From the NCBI RefSeq assembly GCF_002259485.1, contig NZ_NPGA01000008.1, positions 1 to 64,000 of the forward strand: a DNA stretch of 64,000 bases, in the 5' to 3' direction. This document shows positions 46,806 to 55,267 of this stretch, piece after piece. Both the position numbers and the translations under genes were made by a program. This stretch comes from Rhodococcus sp. 14-1411-2a. Its GTDB lineage: Bacteria > Actinomycetota > Actinomycetes > Mycobacteriales > Mycobacteriaceae. Position 1 is the first letter of the stretch. Each line of letters starts with the position of its first letter. The notes under the pieces are model-generated. The model saw only the letters and a list, made by a program, of their open reading frames with translations, was not told the DNA's origin and ran no database searches.

Positions 46806-47609
46806 TCAGTCGAGCCGAACCAATTCACGTAGTGCTGACTCGTCGACCGTGTCGAGGCCGTCGAGGAACGCGGCGGCGAAGGACCCCGGCCGCAATGTCG
46901 ACCGCGCAGCGATCTCCGACGCCACCGCGACATGCGCGTGCGCCGCGACGGCACCGATCAAAGCACTCGGTGACACCGCGCAGTAGGCAGCCGTCAGCGC
47001 ACCGAGCGCACATCCGGTCGCGGTAACCCGCTGCAGCAGTGCACTTCCGCCGCCGACCTTCACCATGACATCCGGGCCGAGAATGTGATCGGTCTCCCCC
47101 GATGCCGCCACCACGTCCGCTCGATCCAACAAAGATCTCGCCGCATCGACCGAATCCGCCACCTGCGCAGACGAATCCACTCCTCGCGATCCGCCGTCCG
47201 CACCTGCCAGCCCCATGATCTCCGACGCATTGGCGCGAATGACGCTGGGCCGGTTGGCAAGTAGCTCGACGGCCACCTGGGTGCGCCACGGCAGACCACC
47301 TGCTCCCACCGGATCGAGAACCCACGGCTTCCCCGCTGCCCTCGCTGCGGCCGACGCCAGGTGAGCGCTTTCGACCTGCGCGGCCGTCGGAGTCCCGAGA
47401 TTGACCAGGACCGCGTCGGCGATCTCGGCGAAGCCGGCCGCTTCCTCGGGGTTGTCCACCATCGCCGGAGCGGCACCCGCGGCCAACAGCGCGTTCGCGA
47501 CGAACTGCACCGACACGGTGTTGGTCAGACACTGAACCAGCGGATTACGTTCACGTAGAAGTCGATGTGCGTGGGCGACGTCGTCCAGGGTCACGCTAGA
47601 AGCACTCAT
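46806..47609 (-). CDS. thiM: Hydroxyethylthiazole kinase
   Basis: Phosphorylates 4-methyl-5-(2-hydroxyethyl)thiazole in thiamine salvage. The 267-residue ribokinase-like protein has NPLVQCLTNTVSVQFVANALLAAGAAPAMVDNPEEA at the substrate site, the ATP-site VLDPVGAGGLPWRT and VIRANASEIMGLAG, and the catalytic cysteine segment VTATGCALGAL. ATG 47609 gives the usual length. No TPP riboswitch is visible in the 40 bases to the divergent deoR-type gene, and thiD/thiE are not adjacent. Confidence 0.93.
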   Translation of the reverse strand: MSASSVTLDDVAHAHRLLRERNPLVQCLTNTVSVQFVANALLAAGAAPAMVDNPEEAAGFAEIADAVLVNLGTPTAAQVESAHLASAAARAAGKPWVLDPVGAGGLPWRTQVAVELLANRPSVIRANASEIMGLAGADGGSRGVDSSAQVADSVDAARSLLDRADVVAASGETDHILGPDVMVKVGGGSALLQRVTATGCALGALTAAYCAVSPSALIGAVAAHAHVAVASEIAARSTLRPGSFAAAFLDGLDTVDESALRELVRLD

Positions 47610-47651
47610 CGATCCGAGTCTACGACCGCGGTCGACGGATACGATGCCCTG

Positions 47652-48470
47652 GTGGCCACACTCCTCAAGCCCGAGCGGCACTTCCGAATCCTCGAGCTAC
47701 TGCGCACGACGGGCAAGATTCTGTCTTCCGAACTCGCCGTCACGTTCGACGTCTCCGAGGACACCATTCGCCGGGATCTGGACGAGCTCGGAGCGGAAGG
47801 AAAATTGAAGCGTGTGCACGGCGGAGCGCTGGTGGTGTCCACGTTGCGCCAGGACTACCGGGATCGGCGAGGCCAGGAGGCGTCGGCCAAGTCGCTCGTC
47901 GCCCGTGCTGCCGCAAGCCTGCTACAGGACGGCCAGGTGATTCTCATCGACGGCGGTACGACGGCAATCGAGGTGACGAAGCAGCTCGACCCCCAACTTC
48001 GCGCAACGTTCGTCACACACAGCCCGTCCACCGCGGTGAACCTCGCGGAACATCCCCACTGCGAGGTCGTCGTGGTCGGGGGTCGCCTCCTGAAGAACGC
48101 CATGGTGACAGTGGGCGCGCAGACTCTCAAGACCTACGAGTCGATCAATGCCGATGTCGCGATCCTCGGCATTCTGGGTATCAACGTCGACTCCGGTGTC
48201 ACTCATTTCGAGTACGAGGAAGCACAGATCAAACGTGCGATGATCGAGGGGGCCCACCGATCGATCGTCCTGTGCACCAGCGACAAGCTGGGCTATTCCG
48301 GCGCATTCCAGGTCGCTCCGCTCTCGGCGATCACCACGCTTGCGGTCGAGCCCGGCCTCGATCCCGCACTCCTGCGGCAGTATCGCGACAGCGGCGTCGA
48401 GTGCATCTCCGTCGACGACATCGAACAGGGCGGTCAGGCATCCGCTGCTACGACGGACCGGGCGCAATAG
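47652..48470 (+). CDS. DeoR-family sugar/polyol operon regulator
   Basis: A 272-residue regulator. The N-terminal winged helix LLRTTGKILSSELAVTFDVSEDTIRRDLDEL is followed by the DeoR signature GKLKRVHGGAL. The sensor domain has VILIDGGTTAIEVTKQL and VDSGVTHFEYEEAQIKRAMIEGAHRSIVL, as in DeoR proteins that bind sugar phosphates. GTG 47652 is six bases after TACGAT (47640-47645), so translation may be leaderless. It stands convergent to the FGGY kinase, overlapping it by 37 bases. It is the likely repressor of the polyol cluster. Confidence 0.88.
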   Translation: MATLLKPERHFRILELLRTTGKILSSELAVTFDVSEDTIRRDLDELGAEGKLKRVHGGALVVSTLRQDYRDRRGQEASAKSLVARAAASLLQDGQVILIDGGTTAIEVTKQLDPQLRATFVTHSPSTAVNLAEHPHCEVVVVGGRLLKNAMVTVGAQTLKTYESINADVAILGILGINVDSGVTHFEYEEAQIKRAMIEGAHRSIVLCTSDKLGYSGAFQVAPLSAITTLAVEPGLDPALLRQYRDSGVECISVDDIEQGGQASAATTDRAQ

Positions 48471-50002
48471 CGATCGTCGACCGAATACCCTCTGCTCCAG
48501 ACCGCAGCCAGTGCCGTGGTCGTTGCACGATGGCGCGCGTATCGAACAGCCATCACCGCCACCTGCTGCGGATCGGGTTCGTAGGATCGCAGCGTAGGCG
48601 TGAATGCCGATGCAGCGGAGGCGAATTCCGGAAACATCCCGATTCCCACCGCAGCTGTGATCGCAGCGCCACGGACCCCGATTTCCCCTCGGTCGGCGAC
48701 GTCCACGCGCAGTCCGAGAACGTCGGCGAATATCTGCGGCCAGATCGGGCTGAGCGAGGCACCCCCCGACATCCGGACGACGCCCGGCCGAGCTGCGTCC
48801 TCGCCCTCGAGGAGCGACTCGATATCCGCTCTGTGCGCGTAGGCGATTCCCTCGTACACAGCCAGCGCCGCCTCGTCGAACCCGTCCTCGGCAACCGCCC
48901 CGAGCAGACCGGCCGGCGCGCCCCCGGGTCCACCGAACAGATACGGGAAGAACATCATGTCGCCCAATCGATCTCGGGCATACGCGCGAGTCACGGCCTC
49001 GTCGCACATCCGATAGAGGTCTCCCCCTCGGCTCCTGGCGTCGTCTGCCGGTCCGCCGAACAGCGAGCGACAACACCATTCGAGGTTGCTCGCCGACGTG
49101 ATCCCGCCTTCGCTCGCGAGATACACCTCCCCCGTGACGTACCGGCACTGGAGCAACGGGGGCCTGCTGGTTCTGGGGCGTCGATGCAGCGTTTGATCGA
49201 TTCCGAATGTTCCTGCGACAACGGACATGTGGCTCCTGTCGAGCACCCGTGAGGCGACAGCGCACGCGGCGACGTCGACCACTCCCCGAATTACAGGGGT
49301 GCCCACCGCGAATCCGGTCAGTTCGGCGGCCACGGCGGTGACCACGCCGACCTTCTCTGCGCCCGGCCCGATACTCGGCAACACGGCGCGCCACTGCGAG
49401 AGTCCGAGCAAGTCGAGTGCGTCCTCCGACCATGAATTTCGCTCGATGTCGCACAAGCCGGTCAGCCCGGCATCGGTGTGATCGGTGGACATGTCCCCGC
49501 ACAATCGAGACCTGATGAAGTCCTTGCAGGCAAGGACGCGATGCACCCTGGGCAGCATCGACGGCTCGTGCTCGTCGAACCATCTCAACAACGCCGCGGT
49601 CTGTCCGCTCCACCCTCGCTGCGACACCATGTGCGCAACCCGTGCTGCCGTGACCTCGTCCAGTGCAGATGCGGGTTCGAGTTCGGTCCTGACATCGGTC
49701 GAGAGGATGCCGTTCCCGAGCGCCGCGCCGTGCTCGTCGACCAGCCACAACCCGCTGCCGTAGCCGGTGACCGATATCGCGGCGATGTCGCGCGGACCGA
49801 TGCCCGACGAGCGGAGCAGGGCCTGCGCCGCGGAGCACACGGCACCGAACAGTGCATCGGGATCCTGTTCACGCCTGCCGCCGCTGGACGTCGAGTGCGG
49901 GCTTCGTTCCTTCGATGCGGCCAATTCGTGCCCGTTCGCGCCGAACAGCCCCGCTTTGACGAAGGTTCCGCCGGCGTCGATGCCGACAGTGTATTGCTCC
50001 AT
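48434..50002 (-). CDS. FGGY-family carbohydrate kinase, LyxK-like
   Basis: A 522-residue kinase beginning MEQYTVGIDAGGTFVKAGLFG, with the ATP-phosphate motif DAGGTFVK. Segments ALGNGILSTDVR, AALLRWFDEHEP and VIRGVVDVAACAVASRV recall E. coli L-xylulokinase LyxK, and RMSGGASLSPIWPQIFADVLGLRV carries the FGGY C-terminal signature. It differs from the glycerol-kinase-like partner in the same cluster, so two distinct phosphorylations are expected. Transcribed divergently from the polyol operon. Its 3' end overlaps the regulator gene by 37 bases on the other strand. Confidence 0.88.
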   Translation of the reverse strand: MEQYTVGIDAGGTFVKAGLFGANGHELAASKERSPHSTSSGGRREQDPDALFGAVCSAAQALLRSSGIGPRDIAAISVTGYGSGLWLVDEHGAALGNGILSTDVRTELEPASALDEVTAARVAHMVSQRGWSGQTAALLRWFDEHEPSMLPRVHRVLACKDFIRSRLCGDMSTDHTDAGLTGLCDIERNSWSEDALDLLGLSQWRAVLPSIGPGAEKVGVVTAVAAELTGFAVGTPVIRGVVDVAACAVASRVLDRSHMSVVAGTFGIDQTLHRRPRTSRPPLLQCRYVTGEVYLASEGGITSASNLEWCCRSLFGGPADDARSRGGDLYRMCDEAVTRAYARDRLGDMMFFPYLFGGPGGAPAGLLGAVAEDGFDEAALAVYEGIAYAHRADIESLLEGEDAARPGVVRMSGGASLSPIWPQIFADVLGLRVDVADRGEIGVRGAAITAAVGIGMFPEFASAASAFTPTLRSYEPDPQQVAVMAVRYARHRATTTALAAVWSRGYSVDDRYCARSVVAADA

Positions 50003-50092
50003 GACCACCATCCCGGCTGCGGATTAATGCAGCTCTTGCGATCCCATGCGGAGGGCTACCGCCTCAGGACTAGATGACAAGGATCACACAGG

Positions 50093-50113
50093 TTCACCAA
50101 GTTGCCTAGTGAA
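50093..50113. promoter_or_regulatory. Candidate DeoR-type operator
   Basis: TTCAC-CAAGTTGCCTA-GTGAA, a perfect 5-bp inverted repeat spaced by 11 bases, 40 bases upstream of the rightward -35. It may bind the cluster's DeoR-type regulator. Confidence 0.45.
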
Positions 50114-50152
50114 ATGGGGTTTGAAGTCGCAGATATTACCGCCCGGTAGATG

Positions 50153-50181
50153 TTGACTGCCACTCCAGCGTGAGTTAACTT
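50153..50181 (+). promoter_or_regulatory. Sigma-70-type promoter of the polyol operon
   Basis: TTGACT (50153-50158), exactly 17 bases, then TAACTT (50176-50181). This is close to the housekeeping consensus and the best promoter in the window; transcription would start near 50189. Confidence 0.75.
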
Positions 50182-50408
50182 CGTCACTAAGCCGCACAAA
50201 CCGGCATAAACACGAAGACAGTTCCTCTCAACCCGGCGCCGCTCGAACACGAGCTCCCTCGGTCACCGTCCCCGCCTGGTGCGGCCGATGGCTTTCGAAG
50301 AGGTTTCGCCCCGCATTCCCACCCGTCACCTCGGGCCAGGAGTGGACGGGCTCCACCACGAGGACCCGTGAACGGGCACCTCACCGTCTCGAACAAAGGA
50401 CTCTTGCC

Positions 50409-51368
50409 GTGGATCTTCAACTGGTCGCGTACATCGCTGCATTCGGCGGTGGGTTGGTCGGCGCTGCCCTCGGTGGACTGTTCGTCTTCAGTCTCTGCGG
50501 CATCTTCTGCATCGTCGGCGTGGTGGCAGCGCTGGCCGGTTCCGACTACGACTTCCTGGGGCAGCTGGCATTCGGGCCCTTTCTCGGCCCCCAGGTGGCG
50601 TTCGTCGGGGCGGTTGCGGCGGCGGCATACGCCAAACGCACCGGCAAGCTGGACGACGGCAAGAACATTCTCTCGCCGCTGGTCGGCCTCGGTAGCAGCA
50701 GCGTGCTGCTCGTCGGCGGCGCGTTCGGAGTTCTCGGATTCGCGCTCGAAAAGGCTCTCAAATCCGCCGTGAGCATCGACTCGACGATTACCTCGGCGGT
50801 GGTGCTCACCGATACTGTCGCCCTCACGGTCGTGATTCTTGCTGCGGCAACGCGCCTTTCGTTCGGACGCACCGGACTGGTGGCATCGAACCGAGGTGGC
50901 CCGGGCGCACAGATCGCCACCCGGTGGCACCCGACCGCGACGCAGGCCTGGCTACCGTTCCAATCGCACCGGCTGCAGGTTGGCACCGTCGCTGTCGGCT
51001 TCGGACTGGCTGCGGGCTGGCTGATCGTCAGCCTTCCGGAGTCGGCCCGAGCACTGGGCCCCATCCTGCTCTTCGGATTCAGTGCCACGACACTCCTGCT
51101 GCTGCAGATCGGCCTGTCCGGTCCGGTATCGCATCACATCACGTTGCCCGCCGGCTTGGCCGCCGTCGCCGTTCTCTCCGCAGGTGCGCCCAGCACGATC
51201 GCACTGCTGGCGGCCGTCGGAGTGGGATTGTTCAGCGCTTTTCTCGCCGAGCTCAGCTCCCGCATCTTCCACACGCTCGGAGACAGCCACTTCGACCCTC
51301 CAGCGTGCGCCATCGCCGTCACGACATCGCTGATCGTCGGCACCCAACTGATATTCGGACAAATCTGA
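50409..51368 (+). CDS. Polytopic membrane protein of the polyol operon (possible transporter)
   Basis: A 319-residue hydrophobic protein with about eight to nine membrane segments, beginning MDLQLVAYIAAFGGGLVGAAL. A hydrophilic loop of about 50 residues (RLSFGRTGLVASNRGG...) divides two halves. It does not match a transporter family I know: no ABC, MIP channel or MFS motif is visible. It is first in the operon, with AAAGGA before the GTG start. A role in uptake or sensing of the cluster's substrate is inferred only from position. Confidence 0.7.
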   Translation: MDLQLVAYIAAFGGGLVGAALGGLFVFSLCGIFCIVGVVAALAGSDYDFLGQLAFGPFLGPQVAFVGAVAAAAYAKRTGKLDDGKNILSPLVGLGSSSVLLVGGAFGVLGFALEKALKSAVSIDSTITSAVVLTDTVALTVVILAAATRLSFGRTGLVASNRGGPGAQIATRWHPTATQAWLPFQSHRLQVGTVAVGFGLAAGWLIVSLPESARALGPILLFGFSATTLLLLQIGLSGPVSHHITLPAGLAAVAVLSAGAPSTIALLAAVGVGLFSAFLAELSSRIFHTLGDSHFDPPACAIAVTTSLIVGTQLIFGQI

Positions 51369-51456
51369 ACCGGCCCATCGGCCCCACAGCGGTAACTCGA
51401 TCTCACCCGAAACACCAACCCCATCTCGCCACGACACGACGGAAAGAGCGTCAGCC

Positions 51457-52956
51457 ATGACTCAGTACATTCTCGGAATCGACGAAGGCACCACCAGCGC
51501 AAGAACTCTCATCTTCGACGAGAAGTGCGAGGTCCGCGCGGTAGCGCAACGCGAAATCACTCAGATCTATCCGAACTCGGGCTGGATCGAACACGATCCG
51601 CTCGAAATCCTCACCGCACAGCTGGAAACGATGCGCGAGGCACTGCGGAGCGCCGATCTCGAACCGACCGACATCACCGCGATCGCACTGACGAACCAAC
51701 GGGAAACGGCCGTGGTGTGGGACAAGGAGACCGGGCGACCGATCCACAACGCGGTGGTCTGGGCGTCGCGCCAGAGCAACGGCGTGATCGAGCGGTGGCG
51801 GGAACGTGGACTGGACCCCGTCATTCGCGAGCGCACCGGCCTGAACTCGGACGCCTACTACTCCGCGTCCAAGATCGCCTGGATTCTCGAGACCGTGCCG
51901 GGAGCGCACGAGCGGGCGGAGAAGGGGGAACTGTTGGCCGGCACCATCGACACCTGGCTGATCTGGAACCTCACCGGACGGTGCGCCCATGTCACCGACT
52001 ACTCCAACGCCTCGCGAACGATGATGTTCAACATCCACACCCGTGAATGGGATCAGGATCTGCTCGACGCCTACGGCATTCCGCGCTGCATGCTCGCGAA
52101 GGTCGTCTCCTCGGACACGATCGTCGGCGACGCCGGTGCCACGTTCGGGGCACCGATTCCCATCGCGTCCAACATGGGCGATCAGCAAGCCGGGCTCTTC
52201 GGGCAGGTCTGCTTCCGAGCCGGTCAGGCCAAGATGACGTACGGAACAGCAGGGGTCCTGACGATCAACTGCGGCGACACCCCGCAGATGGTCGAGGGCG
52301 CAACGACATCCGTCGCCTGGGGTGTCGGTGACGATGTCCGCTACGAGAACGAGGGCGTGCTGTTCAGCATGGGCAAGACCATGCAGTGGCTGCGCGACGA
52401 CATGAAACTCATTCACGGAGCTGCGGATTGCGAATGGTACGGAGGTCAGGTGGCCAGCACCGACGGTGTGTACCTGGTTCCCGCCTTCACCGGACTCGCC
52501 GCACCGACCTGGGATCCCTACGCCCGTGCCTGCATCGTCGGAATGAGCAGCTCCACCAACAGATTGCACATCATCCGCGCAGCCGTCGAATCCATGGTCT
52601 TCCAAACCCGCGATGTCGTGGACGCGATCACCGCGAACGGTCAGGTCACGTTGCCCGAGCTGCGGGTCGACGGCGGCGCGGTGAACAACAACATGCTCTG
52701 CCAACTCCAGGCCGATATCCTCGGCATCCCCGTGATCCGGCCCGCCATCACCGAAGCCACTGCGCTGGGGGCGACGCTGATGGCCGGATTGAGCACCGGG
52801 GTATGGGAATCCCTCGACGAAATCGAGGCACTGTGGTCGGTGGACCGCACCTTCGAGCCCAAGATGGACCGCACCAAAGCCGAGGAGATGTACGCGGGCT
52901 GGATCGAGGCAGTCGAACTCTCCAAGGGTTGGGCCCGCAAGGTGACGACCCGATGA
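51457..52956 (+). CDS. Glycerol-kinase-like FGGY kinase
   Basis: A 499-residue close relative of GlpK: MTQYILGIDEGTTSARTLIF at the start, TNQRETAVVWD (79-89, with the glycerol-binding Arg82-Glu83), Tyr134 and MGDQQAGLFGQVC with the catalytic aspartate. However, the glycerol-site WQDRRT of true glycerol kinases is WASRQS here (from Trp102), so a related C3-C4 polyol or ketose is possible. Second gene of the operon; its TGA overlaps the next start. A true glycerol kinase with altered site is the alternative. Confidence 0.85.
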   Translation: MTQYILGIDEGTTSARTLIFDEKCEVRAVAQREITQIYPNSGWIEHDPLEILTAQLETMREALRSADLEPTDITAIALTNQRETAVVWDKETGRPIHNAVVWASRQSNGVIERWRERGLDPVIRERTGLNSDAYYSASKIAWILETVPGAHERAEKGELLAGTIDTWLIWNLTGRCAHVTDYSNASRTMMFNIHTREWDQDLLDAYGIPRCMLAKVVSSDTIVGDAGATFGAPIPIASNMGDQQAGLFGQVCFRAGQAKMTYGTAGVLTINCGDTPQMVEGATTSVAWGVGDDVRYENEGVLFSMGKTMQWLRDDMKLIHGAADCEWYGGQVASTDGVYLVPAFTGLAAPTWDPYARACIVGMSSSTNRLHIIRAAVESMVFQTRDVVDAITANGQVTLPELRVDGGAVNNNMLCQLQADILGIPVIRPAITEATALGATLMAGLSTGVWESLDEIEALWSVDRTFEPKMDRTKAEEMYAGWIEAVELSKGWARKVTTR

Positions 52957-53810
52957 CGCCGACTTCGACACTCACACAGTCGATTCTGCACAGACCGACA
53001 CAGCTGTTCGAGTCCTACGTCTTCGACCTCGACGGCACGCTCTATCTCGGCGACGAACTGCTGCCCGGTGCAGCGCACCTGATCGAAGCGCTCCGCGACC
53101 ATGGTCGTCGAGTCGTGTTCTGCAGCAACAACCCCACCCGTGCGCCACAGCAATACGCCGACAAGCTCACATCGCTCGGCATACCGGCGCAGGTGTCCGA
53201 CGTGATCACCACGTCGATGACGACGGTGCGGTGGTTGGCCGAGAATGCCTCGAAAGGCAAGATCTTCGTCATCGGTGAACAGCCGCTGAAGGACTCGATC
53301 TCGGCGGCCGGTCTCGAACTGAGCGAGGATCCACGGGAGATCGACGTCGTGGTCGCGAGCTACGACCGCGGATTCGACTACCGCAAACTCAAGATCGCCT
53401 TCGAGGCACTCTCCGTCTACCGTCGCGCGATTCTCGTCTCCTCCAACCCTGACCGGTTCTGTCCTCTCCCAGGAGGATTCGGCGATCCGGACGCGGCGGC
53501 CGTCACGGCAGCCATCGAGGCGAGCGCAGGAGTGGTCGCCGTTGCGCAGATGGGCAAACCCAGCTCGTTCATGTTCGAGACCATCAGCGCGCTCACCGGG
53601 ATCGATCCGGCCACCACGCTCGTCGTCGGCGACCGGCTCACCACCGACATCGCCATGGGGGTGAACGCCGGCACCTCGACGGCTCTCGTGCTCACCGGCG
53701 AATCGACTCTCGACGATGTCGACCGGGCAGAGCCAGAGGGTCGGCCCACGTACATCGTCGAATCGGTCGATGATCTGCTGCCTGTTCGATCGGCTCGGAG
53801 CGCAGGATGA
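52953..53810 (+). CDS. HAD-IIA (NagD-like) phosphatase
   Basis: A 285-residue member of the HAD-IIA class. Nucleophile and acid aspartates are in FDLDGTLYLGD (Asp25, Asp27), motif II in FCSNNPTR, the lysine in MGKPSSFMF and motif IV VVGDRLTTDIAMG. Relatives dephosphorylate glycerol-phosphate, phosphoglycolate or nucleotides. Its ATG overlaps the kinase stop and its stop overlaps the dehydrogenase start (ATGA both times). The phosphatase is therefore made together with a kinase and a G1P-type dehydrogenase. Confidence 0.88.
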   Translation: MTPTSTLTQSILHRPTQLFESYVFDLDGTLYLGDELLPGAAHLIEALRDHGRRVVFCSNNPTRAPQQYADKLTSLGIPAQVSDVITTSMTTVRWLAENASKGKIFVIGEQPLKDSISAAGLELSEDPREIDVVVASYDRGFDYRKLKIAFEALSVYRRAILVSSNPDRFCPLPGGFGDPDAAAVTAAIEASAGVVAVAQMGKPSSFMFETISALTGIDPATTLVVGDRLTTDIAMGVNAGTSTALVLTGESTLDDVDRAEPEGRPTYIVESVDDLLPVRSARSAG

Positions 53811-55207
53811 GCCGGCCGCAGACCGTCGGCGCGACGACGGACACAGCGCGTTATCTCGCGCAGATCGGCATCGACCACGCCGCGTCGACGCTCCGCACGC
53901 TCGTCAGTGCTCCGGGGGCGTTGGCGGAGTTGAACTCTGTTCTGGCAGAACTCGATGCATCGGGTACGGCGGTGATCCTGCACGACGGCACACCGATCTC
54001 GGTGGGTTCACGCGACGTCCTCGCCGAGATCGAGAGCACTGTTTCCCGACACTTCACGGCCGAGGTGTCGGTCCCGAACCACCGGCACGGGACGGTGGTT
54101 CTCGACGAAACAACGGTGGACGGTTCCACCGCCGCCAGCGCGGGGTGTGCGGTCATCGTGGCCGTCGGCGGTGGCACCATCGTGGACCTCGGCAAGGTGC
54201 TCTCCCATCGGCATGGCGTTCCCCTCGTGGTGATCCAGACATGTGCGTCGGTGAACGGCTTCTCCGATCCACTGTCGGTGCTGGTCCGCAGCGGCACCAA
54301 GAGCACGGTTCCCACCGCCTGGCCCGTCGCGTTGATCATCGACCACGACGTGGTCGCCCACGCACCGGCCGCGCTGACCCGAGCAGGATTCGGAGATGCG
54401 GCCGCGATCTGGTGCGCGCCTGCCGACTGGTATCTGGCGTGCACTCTGGGCATGGACACCGAGTTCGACTCCGACGTTCTCGCCGTCATCGGTGCAGCGG
54501 CGGAGCGGCTTCGAGATGCACCGTCGCTGACGGAGCTGGATCTCGGTGCCCTCCTCGATACCCTCACCTATGGGGGGCTCGGCATCGGCGTCACCGGTAC
54601 GACGGCCGTGGTGTCGGGCTGCGAACATCTGATCAGCCACCTGATCGACATGGCGGCAGTGGCCCGAGGTACCGACCACGACCTGCACGGCGCTCAGGTG
54701 GGTGTTGCCGCGGTGATGTCAGCGGCGTTGTGGGAGAGTGCAATCGAATCCTTCGATGCTCTCGCCATCGACGTCGACGACGCGGTCACACCGATACCGG
54801 ACCTCGAGTCCTCGGTCATCGGGGCATGGGAATCGATCGACCCCTCGGGCAGGGTCGGAGCCGCCTGTGCCCGCAATGTGGCGACCAAGATGGACAGATG
54901 GTCGAGCGCGCGCAGTGAACTCGACGATTTCGTGGCGAACTGGCCCGACCACCGCCGCGCGTTGGTTGCCCTTCTCCGACCCGCAGCCGACATCGCTGCC
55001 GATCTGGCAGCCATCGGCGCACCGACCAGGTTCTCGCAGCTGACACCGCCAGTCGACCGCGAGACTGTTCGGTGGATCATGCGCACACTTCCGCTCATGC
55101 GAGATCGGTTCACGCTCTGCGACGCGCTGCTCGTATCCGGCCGCTGGACAGACGAATTCATCGACCGCGTACTCGACCGCGCCGCCGAGTCCGGCGGCGG
55201 ACTCTAA
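53807..55207 (+). CDS. Glycerol-1-phosphate-dehydrogenase-like enzyme (AraM/EgsA family)
   Basis: A 466-residue metal-dependent NAD(P)-linked dehydrogenase. The nucleotide motif GGGTIVDLGK is at 121-130, SVNGFSDPLS follows, and metal ligands are Asp197 (GFGDAAA), His274 (SGCEHLISH) and His294 (HGAQVGV). Known family members interconvert dihydroxyacetone phosphate and sn-glycerol-1-phosphate; archaea use this for lipids and Bacillus AraM for a heptaprenylglyceryl lipid. The C-terminal region beyond about 400 is longer than usual. In this operon a catabolic oxidation is more likely than lipid synthesis. Confidence 0.85.
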   Translation: MSRPQTVGATTDTARYLAQIGIDHAASTLRTLVSAPGALAELNSVLAELDASGTAVILHDGTPISVGSRDVLAEIESTVSRHFTAEVSVPNHRHGTVVLDETTVDGSTAASAGCAVIVAVGGGTIVDLGKVLSHRHGVPLVVIQTCASVNGFSDPLSVLVRSGTKSTVPTAWPVALIIDHDVVAHAPAALTRAGFGDAAAIWCAPADWYLACTLGMDTEFDSDVLAVIGAAAERLRDAPSLTELDLGALLDTLTYGGLGIGVTGTTAVVSGCEHLISHLIDMAAVARGTDHDLHGAQVGVAAVMSAALWESAIESFDALAIDVDDAVTPIPDLESSVIGAWESIDPSGRVGAACARNVATKMDRWSSARSELDDFVANWPDHRRALVALLRPAADIAADLAAIGAPTRFSQLTPPVDRETVRWIMRTLPLMRDRFTLCDALLVSGRWTDEFIDRVLDRAAESGGGL

Positions 55208-55267
55208 CCGAAGACCATTCCCTCTACGCACCAACAACTCTCGACCCGACAACAAGGAGCGTGTCTC

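Larger units (their letters stand above)
50003..50408. promoter_or_regulatory. Divergent control region of the polyol cluster
   Basis: This 406-base gap separates the LyxK-like kinase start (50002) from the membrane-protein start (50409). It holds GCTGC-N8-GCAGC at 50016-50033 close to the kinase start, TTCAC-N11-GTGAA at 50093-50113, a TACC-GCCC-GGTA palindrome near 50135-50150, and a good rightward promoter. Bases after about 50200 show no gene and form a long 5' leader of about 220 bases. Confidence 0.6.

Noticed and set aside
47565..47652. TPP riboswitch between thiM and the DeoR-type gene
   Set aside because: The gap is only 42 bases and lacks the conserved CTGAGA and ACCTGA-type riboswitch core.
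47922..49838. 638-codon minus-strand open frame
   Set aside because: Overlaps the DeoR-type gene antisense and the kinase in another frame; no recognisable domain.
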